Of a DNA stretch of 64,000 nucleotides, positions 18,689 through 25,220 are shown piece by piece. Under the pieces are notes generated by a model. It was given only the letters and a program-made list of their open reading frames with translations, searched no databases and had not been told where the DNA came from. This stretch comes from Bacteroides acidifaciens (GTDB taxonomy: Bacteria; Bacteroidota; Bacteroidia; Bacteroidales; Bacteroidaceae): positions 62,001 to 126,000 of the forward strand of contig NZ_JANJZR010000001.1 of NCBI RefSeq assembly GCF_024623065.1, read 5' to 3'. Every line of letters begins with the position of its first letter. Position 1 is the first letter of the stretch. The position numbers and the translations under genes are program-made.

Positions 18689-19939
18689 CTAACGTTTATG
18701 GTTATACAATTCTATCATTTTTTTAAGATCATCCAGTGTAAACGTTTCATGGAAACAATCGATACTCCATGGCACATCTGGCGTCACATCTACATCATAT
18801 CCATGAGCTTTTTTGGCACAAATGAACGGTAAATTAGTATTCGGTAATTTATATCTGACTAATGGCGCATAAACCTGATAATAATGTCCGGGGGGTTCTC
18901 CCACCAATATACCTCTATGAGAGTTTTTCATTAACAAATAAAACAAATGTGCAGCCGAATATGTCCAATGTCCAGCTATAACGAATACATGACCGCTGTA
19001 ACCAGTTATCACTTGTGGATAAATATAATTCCCTGTTCCCTTATCTACAACTACTACAGTGTCATGCTGCAATTTATTGAATAATGCAAGAACAGGTCCA
19101 TCTCCTCCCCCAGTATTTTTCGATATATCAATAAACAGGTATTTATAATCATTAATTTTCTTTTCAACAAAAAGAGTATCAAGTGTTTTTTGAAAAGTCT
19201 CAATTAAACCGTCTTCTGCCAAACATGGTAAGCTAAATGAATTCACTTCGAGATACGCAATTGATTCTTCAGGGTAAAGTTTATAGTCAAATGGAATACC
19301 TGTAAAAGCTTTGTTAAAATCCGTAAAATGGTCTTGGATTCCTATTTCAGTTTTTACTATTTCCTCTCCACTTTCTCCTTGATATACAACTTTATAAGGT
19401 GGAACTAATTTTAATACAGAATATGTTAAGGAAGGAAAATACCCTCTTAAATGACATAATCGCAACTTCGGGTTTTCTTCTGCCCATATACATTTGTCTA
19501 GTTCGTGAATAATCTTATGAGCTTCCATTCCATTGATTGATATCACTTTCATACCATTCATAAAGATCTCATTATCAGTAACACTGTCAGGATACAAATA
19601 AGAAGCACCTCCGTAAACCAATGGAAATGAATGTTTTAGATCAATATAATCCATGCCGGAATGTCCATCTAAACAATGTTGAAGTCTTAACATTGTTCTC
19701 CATAAATCAACAATATTCATCGAATCCGTGAGCATACTTCGTGCTTGCTCCACTTCTTTATTGAAATAGTCTTCCGTAACGAATGCATACAAATTAGGAT
19801 GCTTCGTCCTCAAAGTATTTATGTAATAGTCAAAATCTTCTGTAACTTGAGCAAAAGAATAGATTGGTACTCTCTCCTGAGAATACGATACTTTTACTAA
19901 AAGAAAAAGCCAGACTAATACTATATATTTTTTTTTCAT
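18689..19939 (-). CDS. S41-family serine peptidase, exported
   Basis: An exported protease or protease-like protein (416 residues, signal peptide ending near VSYSQ). The C-terminal S41 fold shows FIDISKNTGGGDGP, matching the family's I-D-x-R-x-N-x-GG strand. The likely nucleophile is S328 in HWTYSAAHLF, with LVGEPPG following at 346-352. An N-terminal CLDGHSG contains H93, at the place of the catalytic histidine in tricorn-like S41 members. The glutamate usually found after SAA is a histidine here. Its position directly after the precursor gene suggests a role in processing, turnover or self-protection, in addition to the C39 domain of the exporter. Which of these applies is not visible. Confidence 0.85.
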   Translation of the reverse strand: MKKKYIVLVWLFLLVKVSYSQERVPIYSFAQVTEDFDYYINTLRTKHPNLYAFVTEDYFNKEVEQARSMLTDSMNIVDLWRTMLRLQHCLDGHSGMDYIDLKHSFPLVYGGASYLYPDSVTDNEIFMNGMKVISINGMEAHKIIHELDKCIWAEENPKLRLCHLRGYFPSLTYSVLKLVPPYKVVYQGESGEEIVKTEIGIQDHFTDFNKAFTGIPFDYKLYPEESIAYLEVNSFSLPCLAEDGLIETFQKTLDTLFVEKKINDYKYLFIDISKNTGGGDGPVLALFNKLQHDTVVVVDKGTGNYIYPQVITGYSGHVFVIAGHWTYSAAHLFYLLMKNSHRGILVGEPPGHYYQVYAPLVRYKLPNTNLPFICAKKAHGYDVDVTPDVPWSIDCFHETFTLDDLKKMIELYNHKR

Positions 19940-19962
19940 ACAACTAGGGAATTACGAGTTAA

Positions 19963-20002
19963 AGCATAAGCCGACTTTACAAAGTATTAATCAGCTTATG
20001 CT
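19963..20002 (-). terminator. hairpin between the precursor and the downstream RiPP genes
   Basis: A perfect 9-bp inverted repeat (AGCATAAGC and GCTTATGCT) with a 22-base loop lies between the precursor stop and the S41 start. The U-tract is short, so it may act as a partial terminator or 3'-stabilising hairpin that raises precursor mRNA over the enzyme genes. Confidence 0.4.
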
Positions 20003-20052
20003 CATCGCTGTAGTTTTTTATATGAACAATTATATAATACATAATTGTTTTA

Positions 20053-20412
20053 CTACAATAAACTGGCAGGCTTAGCCGTTGGTTCAACTGTTGGAGATTC
20101 AGTTGGTTTGTCAGTTGGTTTTGTTGAAGGTCCGCCGCATGTCATAACATTCGTATTGTTGTCACACACTGTCCCTTTTGATGGACACTCAGTTTTTGAT
20201 TGACAGACTTGAGCCGCTTTAGTACATCTTGACGTGTACACATTACATCCAACGAATGTACATGTGCCAAAAGTGTCACCTGCCCCACCGACCACATGAG
20301 ACATCGTCATAGAAGTAAGTGTTTCCTCACTAAAAATGGGAGCTACCTCATCAAACTCCATGCCCAGCTTCTGAACAAGGAGTTCTTTACTAGTCAAATC
20401 TTTCTCTTTCAT
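20053..20412 (-). CDS. RiPP precursor: Gly-Gly leader, Cys-rich core, Pro-Thr tail
   Basis: A 119-residue peptide built like a substrate of the adjacent exporter. Residues 1-43 are an acidic leader ending in MSHVVGG, the double-glycine cut site expected for a C39 peptidase. The core (44-119) has two parts. The first holds seven cysteines (51, 56, 63, 70, 76, 83, 92) spaced C-x4-C-x6-C-x6-C-x5-C-x6-C-x8-C. The second is a tail with four-residue PT periodicity, KPTDKPTESPTVEPTAKP, ending ASLL. A second Gly-Gly (93-94) separates the parts. It resembles the GG-Bacteroidales natural product precursors in leader style; I do not recognise the core. The radical SAM enzyme probably acts on the cysteine part and the GalNAc-transferase-like enzyme on the PT tail. 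It lies 43 bp after the glycosyltransferase and 113 bp before the S41 gene. Confidence 0.88.
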   Translation of the reverse strand: MKEKDLTSKELLVQKLGMEFDEVAPIFSEETLTSMTMSHVVGGAGDTFGTCTFVGCNVYTSRCTKAAQVCQSKTECPSKGTVCDNNTNVMTCGGPSTKPTDKPTESPTVEPTAKPASLL

Positions 20413-20455
20413 TTACAAGAAATTTTAATTATTAGACAATAGGTTGCATGGCTAT

Positions 20456-21379
20456 CTAGAATCCGCAACCAGTTATATAGCTATTTATATCCTTATTCAT
20501 TATCGTTTTGTAATATAGCTTTAATTCCTTTATGCTCCTATAGTCTTTAATCAGCCACTCTTTAGCTTCTTTAAATTCATCGGGGGACAGTTTCTCTATT
20601 TTGCTATATATAGTTTGCTTCAAATCTGCAGAAAATAGCGTTTCGGCAATCAATAACTTATTATAGATTTGATAGCTAATCCCGTCAGAGAACGGCAATG
20701 CTTTTCGATACATATGCCCTATGGCAATGCTTTTAAGTAAGAAACAGCCTCCTCCTTCCATCCATGCTTTCATACTGATATACGGTTCTTCATTACCATA
20801 CATTTTTAGCCCCTCCAAACCTCTAAGATATTTCCAATAGCTCTTAGAGGTGAAATAAGTAGCTCCTAAAACACAAGGTATTTTAATCAATCCAGAGTCG
20901 GGAGCTATATCTTCGTAAATCCATTCCGGTTCTAAAAGTTTTTCATCATCTGTGAAGTTTATTTTTGCTCCATACGGGGTTCCTGCTTCAATCCCCCAAT
21001 CTTCGTTTAGCACTTTTGTTTGGCAACAATAAATGCTATTCGGTTTTTTTCTCAATTGTTCGATTATAGCATTGCACCAGTCATCTTGGCCGAACTGCAT
21101 ATGAGCATCTACCGTAAGAAAATAGGGAGTTTCAATTGCTGATATTCCCATTTCACGACATGCAGCAGGCCCTATTCTTTTGTCATTCTCTATCATTCTT
21201 ATTCCGAATGATTCTTCCAATTGCTTATAAGGATAACCATCGGTAGAATTATCATTAACTATGATTACATCTATCGGGCACGTTGCAGTTTCCACAATAC
21301 TTATTAAGGTCCGCTTTAGGTTTTCCCCCTCATTCATGAAAGGAATTACAATACTAAGCTCTTTCATCCTTTTACACAT
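20456..21379 (-). CDS. polypeptide GalNAc-transferase-like glycosyltransferase (GT-A fold)
   Basis: A GT-A glycosyltransferase of 307 residues; I read it as closer to the mucin-type GalNAc-transferases (GT27) than to ordinary bacterial GT2 enzymes. Three blocks match. The N-terminal VIPFMNEGENLKRTLISI resembles FHNEA...LLRT. The metal motif is D91-A-H93 rather than the usual DxD of GT2. The segment MYGNEEPYISMKAWMEGG, then IAIGHMYRK, parallels WGGENLEISFRxWxCGG...VGHVFRK, with H222 at the place of the third metal ligand. There is no C-terminal ricin-type lectin domain. The gene directly precedes the precursor, whose C-terminus is a PT repeat, so O-glycosylation of threonines is the obvious prediction. 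The sugar donor cannot be read. The start is ATG 21379 or, more simply, ATG 21367 (MKELSIVIPF). Confidence 0.85.
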   Translation of the reverse strand: MCKRMKELSIVIPFMNEGENLKRTLISIVETATCPIDVIIVNDNSTDGYPYKQLEESFGIRMIENDKRIGPAACREMGISAIETPYFLTVDAHMQFGQDDWCNAIIEQLRKKPNSIYCCQTKVLNEDWGIEAGTPYGAKINFTDDEKLLEPEWIYEDIAPDSGLIKIPCVLGATYFTSKSYWKYLRGLEGLKMYGNEEPYISMKAWMEGGGCFLLKSIAIGHMYRKALPFSDGISYQIYNKLLIAETLFSADLKQTIYSKIEKLSPDEFKEAKEWLIKDYRSIKELKLYYKTIMNKDINSYITGCGF

Positions 21380-21738
21380 TTATGATTTTTCTATCACGCA
21401 ATTTATCTACAATCTCATAAATGGTTCGCACATATGTTTCCGGAGTGAGCATATTGTGCATATTCAAAAAGTTCCATGAAGGCAAAAACTTTTCTACGAC
21501 TTCCATTCCTAAAGAGGAGTTTTTTTCGATATTGCTCACAAACCATTCTATTGCTTCTTGCCTTACAATAAGTGAACCATTTTTTTGCTCCGAATGATGC
21601 TGAGTACTGACTTGTGCCCTATGACACCGATATTGAAGCAACGTCTCTGGTATAATCCTGTTTTAATACACTTTCAATTGCCTCATTTAAGTATGCATCA
21701 GTATTGTGTACTGGCATAAACACTGTGAATGCTTTCAT
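21372..21738 (-). pseudogene. remnant of a GT2-type glycosyltransferase (internal deletion plus frameshift)
   Basis: From ATG 21738 the frame encodes MKAFTVFMPVHNTDAYLNEA followed by IESVLKQ, the standard start of a GT2 glycosyltransferase, then shifts into nonsense and stops about 40 residues in. The frame that reads on from the junction encodes RIIPETLLQYRCHRAQVS and a further 70 or so residues ending at 21372, which look like the C-terminal end of a GT2 enzyme (the LLxYRxHxxQVS motif). The roughly 150-200 residues that should lie between, including the DxD region, are missing. The 89-residue open stretch has no ATG, only TTG at 21641. This is therefore a deleted gene at the head of the RiPP operon, and its stop overlaps the start region of the intact glycosyltransferase. 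Confidence 0.85.
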
Positions 21739-22007
21739 ATTCGTATTGTTTGGTGAACAAATAGCTTATCCATATAAAATGGGGATTGCCGTTATTTCAT
21801 CGCATTAATGTCACGCATTATTTTTTTGCAAAAAAAAGAAATAAAAAACGACATTCTAGAAACATCACATTGAATATTTGTTAATATCACAGATAAAATA
21901 TTCATTTATCCATTATTTATGTTATTCAACATACATTCAAAGACAAAAAATGAAGCATTGAAATTCTTAACCTTACTACATTAACATAACAATTCAATAT
22001 ATTTTAG

Positions 22008-22015
22008 TAAGTTTG
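22008..22015 (+). promoter_or_regulatory. candidate upstream -7 box for the HU-like gene
   Basis: TAAGTTTG matches the -7 consensus. Initiation here would put the whole palindrome array in the 5' untranslated region, starting about ten bases into the transcript. Confidence 0.45.
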
Positions 22016-22031
22016 CCGCCTAATCTTACTT

Positions 22032-22117
22032 CGTATGACTATAGTTATACGCAAGGGAGACTATAGTTATCTTTGCGTATAACTATAGTCATACGCAAGA
22101 TACACTATAGTCATACG
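22032..22117. promoter_or_regulatory. four-site palindromic operator-like array with exact 22-bp period
   Basis: The core CTATAG occurs at 22039, 22061, 22083 and 22105, exactly 22 bp apart. The first and third sites fit GTATRACTATAGTYATAC; the second and fourth keep the core and one flank. Bases 22032-22054 and 22073-22095 form a perfect 23-bp inverted repeat with an 18-base spacer. Every site would face the same side of the helix about two turns apart, as for cooperative repressor binding. A -7-like TATCTTTG (22068-22075) lies inside the array. It precedes the HU-like gene at 22195. The same sequence in RNA would form a long hairpin. Confidence 0.8.
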
Positions 22118-22194
22118 AAATAAGAAATTGCTAATAAAAAAACATCCGGACAGGCAACCGGACAATTGAAAACAACTAAAAAATAAAATCGATT

Positions 22195-22803
22195 ATGAGC
22201 ATACACTACGACCTCTACGATACGCCCGACATTCAGCAATCTGGCGATGAGCAACCTCTTCATCCCCGTGTGGTTACTAAGGGAACCATTGACCAAGACG
22301 AATTTCTAGACCGGGTTCACAAATTCACAGGAATGAGCCGCAGTATGCTGGCAGGTGCCATGCAGTCTTTCCAGAACGAACTGCGGGATTTACTGGCAAA
22401 CGGATGGATTGTTGAACTGGGAGACATCGGTTTCTTTTCGGTATCGCTGCAAGGTCCTCCCGTGATGAACAAGAAAGAAGTCCATGCGCAATCCATTAAA
22501 CTGAAAAATGTCAATTTCAGGGTGAGCAAACAGTTTAAAAAAGAAGTGGGCTGGCAAATGAAACCCGAACGCGGAGAGTCCATCACTCGTCCTCGCGGGA
22601 AAGGACATAGCGAAGAAGAATGCCTAGCGATGATAAATGAACACCTTAATAAATACCCTTGCATAACCCGTGCAGATTATTGTCGGCTGACAGGACACGA
22701 TAAACTACGTGCCGTAAATGAATTGAACCGTTTTATCGAACAGGGGATACTAATTCGTTACGGGGCAGGCAAACAGGTGGTTTATGCACGAAAGATAGTC
22801 TGA
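22195..22803 (+). CDS. HU-like DNA-binding protein with C-terminal winged-helix-like domain
   Basis: A 202-residue relative of HU/IHF of the Bacteroidales type. Residues 28-125 are the HU-like domain (QDEFLDRVHKFTGMSRSMLAGAMQSFQNEL in part, then the beta-arm start VELGDIGFFSVSL). The arm region has FRVSKQFKKEVGW. Unlike ordinary HU, about 70 further residues form a small helical domain (EEECLAMINEHLNKYPCITRADYCRLTG in part) that looks like a winged helix-turn-helix. It would act in chromosome structure or as a transcription factor. The palindromic array 78-163 bp upstream may be its own operator, which is inference. It is followed by a second HU-like gene with a separate -7-like box. Confidence 0.8.
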   Translation: MSIHYDLYDTPDIQQSGDEQPLHPRVVTKGTIDQDEFLDRVHKFTGMSRSMLAGAMQSFQNELRDLLANGWIVELGDIGFFSVSLQGPPVMNKKEVHAQSIKLKNVNFRVSKQFKKEVGWQMKPERGESITRPRGKGHSEEECLAMINEHLNKYPCITRADYCRLTGHDKLRAVNELNRFIEQGILIRYGAGKQVVYARKIV

Positions 22804-22912
22804 GGTCAGAACTATTCTGCCAGTAAATATAGCCCCATTCACCCCAAATTCATATTAACGAATTTATTAACGCACTTCTTCATTTCGGCTTGGTCAGGAA
22901 TTTCCAAACACA

Positions 22913-22920
22913 TATCTTTG
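22913..22920 (+). promoter_or_regulatory. candidate -7 box for the second HU-like gene
   Basis: TATCTTTG matches the consensus 59 bp before the ATG at 22980. Confidence 0.5.
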
Positions 22921-22979
22921 CATCGTGATCACAAAACAAAAAAATAACAGATTAACTAACTATTAAAAAAAGAAAGACT

Positions 22980-23465
22980 ATGGCATTAAAGTATGTTGTC
23001 AAGAAAAGAGTTTTCGGCTTTGACAAGACAAAGACTGAAAAGTATGTAGCACAGAATGTTATTACCAATACGGTAGATTTCAGAGATTTATGCAAGGAAG
23101 TATCCATGTACGGTATGATTCCCGAGGGTGCAGTGAAGCACGTGATTGACGCACTGATTGATGCGCTGAATACAAACCTGAACAAAGGATTGTCGGTGCA
23201 GTTAGGTGATTTCGGTTGTTTCCGCCCGGGAATGAACTGCAAGAGTCAGGATGCGGCAGAAGATGTGGATGCCGACACCATCCAACGGGTAAAAATTGTA
23301 TTTACTCCGGGATATAAGTTTAAGGAAATGTTGGAAAAAGTCAGCATTAAAAAGACGGAAGGAAACGGCAGCAATGCTTCATCGGGAAACAATGGCGGAA
23401 ATAATCCGGAAAAGCCGGATGGCGGTGACAGTGGAGAAACACCGGATCCCGATCCCGCAGCATAA
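22980..23465 (+). CDS. HU-like DNA-binding protein with Gly/Asn/Pro-rich tail
   Basis: A 161-residue HU/IHF relative of the Bacteroidales type. Residues 1-120 make the HU-like fold (VDFRDLCKEVSMYGMIPEG, then VQLGDFGCFRPGMN at the start of the DNA-binding arm, and FTPGYKFKEML at its end). The last 40 residues are a low-complexity tail of Gly, Asn, Asp and Pro (GNNPEKPDGGDSGETPDPD), common in this family and probably disordered. Such genes are abundant in Bacteroides, and their individual targets are mostly unknown. The gene is monocistronic, ending in a hairpin terminator. Confidence 0.85.
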   Translation: MALKYVVKKRVFGFDKTKTEKYVAQNVITNTVDFRDLCKEVSMYGMIPEGAVKHVIDALIDALNTNLNKGLSVQLGDFGCFRPGMNCKSQDAAEDVDADTIQRVKIVFTPGYKFKEMLEKVSIKKTEGNGSNASSGNNGGNNPEKPDGGDSGETPDPDPAA

Positions 23466-23504
23466 AATCTGATATGCCTGAGAGCTAACGATTCGCTTTA
23501 TTGA

Positions 23505-23549
23505 ACGTGAGATACTGTTTCTACTTTTAGACAGAACAGTATCTCACGT
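23505..23549. terminator. bidirectional terminator between the HU-like and SusD genes
   Basis: A perfect 15-bp inverted repeat (23505-23519 and 23535-23549) with a 15-base loop and a T-rich run after it. It serves the convergent HU-like and SusD genes. Confidence 0.85.
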
Positions 23550-23556
23550 ATTTTAT

Positions 23557-25206
23557 TTACCAGCCCGTATTCTGGCCTAAATTAGGATTCTTATAATATT
23601 CTGTCTGTGGTATAGGATACAGATACATCTTATCATCCCAGTTACGTGTTTCAAGCAACTCTTTCTTATAAACAGGTGAACCATTTTCCAGAGTAATCTT
23701 GATGCAATAAATGGCTTTGGTCTTATCACCTATCTTCCAACGACGGATGTCCCAGAACCGATGGTCTTCAAACGCCAGTTCCACGCGTCTTTCACGACGG
23801 ATACTTTCAGTAAATGCATCGCCATCCGTTGTAACAGCAGGCATATCAGCTGCACTACGTACTTGATTCAGTGCTGCACGTGCAGACAATGGATGATCAT
23901 TATCCGTATAATCGGCACCCTTCCAGGCATCCATCGCTTCTGCATAGTTCAGAAGAATCTCTGCATAACGGAATATAATGAAATGATGAGGTTTCTTTTT
24001 CTCGTTAGAAGGAGTAAGAGAAACGGTCTCGTTCATATACTTCTTCAAATAATAGCCGGTGGTAGTCGCTCCGGCTGTTCCAGCACCATCTTTACCGCCT
24101 TCATAAGACTGAATAGTTGAATTCATCCATGTATCTCCGTTGCAAAGTACTGTTTTGTAAAACCGTGGGTCTCTGCCCTCATACGGGTTCTGCCCCGGCG
24201 CAAGCTGTTCCCAGTCAAAGTCTTTTCCATTAGTCAGCTGAAAAGCATCCACCAGATTTTGGGTAGGTACATTGCCGGTTTCTCCCTTTTCATAACTGAT
24301 AGGCAGATTGTTTGCTTCAAAGTCAAAACTTTCTCCATTTCTACGCTCAAAGATTAATTGCGGAGATTTCAAAACATCGTTTCCACCGTTCTTATCATAC
24401 AGAGGATCGGCATTCGTTTTCGGCAGACTGTACCAGTTCTCTTTTATGATAGCATAAGCCGCATCGGCAGCAGCTTTCCACTTATCAGCATCCTGACTGG
24501 GATTATGTAACATACTCGCCGCATAAAGAAGGGCACGAGATTTCAATGCCAACGCAGTACCTTTAGTCACACGTCCCGTCTCCGCCCAAAAATCCTGATG
24601 ACTGACGGGAAGTGTTTTAGCTGCATCACTACATTCATCGCATATATATTTTATCACTTCGCTGAAAGAACTCTTTTCCACGCTATTGATCTCATCCAAC
24701 GCATACGTACGTGTCAATAATGGAATATCTCCGTATCGTTTGGCCAGTTCGAACAAGTAGAAAGCCCGCAACACCCGCAATTCTTCACGATACATAGTAG
24801 CTTTGGCAATATCTTCTTCATACGTATCATTCCAACGGAAACGCTCCAGCCTCTCTTGGGAATAGTTTTCGAGAAATGAATTAACGGAACGGATAGCTCC
24901 ATAACACTTCGACCACATATTGTCGACTGCATTATTGGGACTCCAGGCATTATTATAAAAGTCGTGAACACTGTTGTCACTCCAAATATAAACTGAATTG
25001 TCCGTTGCAGACTCTCTCAAAGCCCCATTGAGCACTCCGAGATCTCCGGGCAACTGGCTATAAACATAAGTAGCCAAGCCCTTGACATTGCTAAAGTAGG
25101 AATAAGCCTCTTCTCTGTTCAAACCAGTCGATTCGTCCAGTTCGAGCAAGCTACACCCAGAAACGGATAGTAGCAAACCTGTATATAATATGATATATTT
25201 TCTCAT
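23557..25206 (-). CDS. SusD/RagB-family nutrient-binding lipoprotein (second pair)
   Basis: An outer-membrane, surface-exposed lipoprotein that binds glycans and forms the lid of its SusC partner. It has a lipoprotein signal (LLLSVSGCS), TPR-like helices in the N-terminal half (ATMYREELRVLRAFYLFELAKRYGD in part) and the C-terminal SusD signature (RRERRVELAFEDHRFWDIRRW). It ends NPNLGQNTGW, the usual family ending. The length of 549 is normal. It is the last gene of the tandem operon, 15 bp after its SusC. The substrate is unknown. Confidence 0.92.
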   Translation of the reverse strand: MRKYIILYTGLLLSVSGCSLLELDESTGLNREEAYSYFSNVKGLATYVYSQLPGDLGVLNGALRESATDNSVYIWSDNSVHDFYNNAWSPNNAVDNMWSKCYGAIRSVNSFLENYSQERLERFRWNDTYEEDIAKATMYREELRVLRAFYLFELAKRYGDIPLLTRTYALDEINSVEKSSFSEVIKYICDECSDAAKTLPVSHQDFWAETGRVTKGTALALKSRALLYAASMLHNPSQDADKWKAAADAAYAIIKENWYSLPKTNADPLYDKNGGNDVLKSPQLIFERRNGESFDFEANNLPISYEKGETGNVPTQNLVDAFQLTNGKDFDWEQLAPGQNPYEGRDPRFYKTVLCNGDTWMNSTIQSYEGGKDGAGTAGATTTGYYLKKYMNETVSLTPSNEKKKPHHFIIFRYAEILLNYAEAMDAWKGADYTDNDHPLSARAALNQVRSAADMPAVTTDGDAFTESIRRERRVELAFEDHRFWDIRRWKIGDKTKAIYCIKITLENGSPVYKKELLETRNWDDKMYLYPIPQTEYYKNPNLGQNTGW

Positions 25207-25220
25207 GGTTATCTCACATT

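Larger units (their letters stand above)
21739..22194. other. AT-rich regulatory interval between the RiPP operon and the HU-like gene
   Basis: This 456-bp gap has no gene that I can support. It must hold the divergent promoters. On the plus side two -7-like boxes and a four-site palindrome array are visible (listed separately). On the minus side, for the RiPP operon, I found no exact TAnnTTTG box. Confidence 0.6.

Noticed and set aside
20053..20412. Cysteine-rich peptide as a toxin of a toxin-antitoxin pair
   Set aside because: The Gly-Gly leader and the exporter and maturase genes beside it fit a processed export peptide; no antitoxin-like gene is present.
21372..21641. An intact 89-residue small gene
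   Set aside because: It lacks an ATG, and both its sequence and the frame upstream show that it is the end of a broken GT2 gene.
22032..22095. Invertible promoter of the capsule-locus type
   Set aside because: The inverted repeats are perfect, but the segment between them is only 18 bp, far shorter than known invertible promoters, and the cores continue as a regular array.
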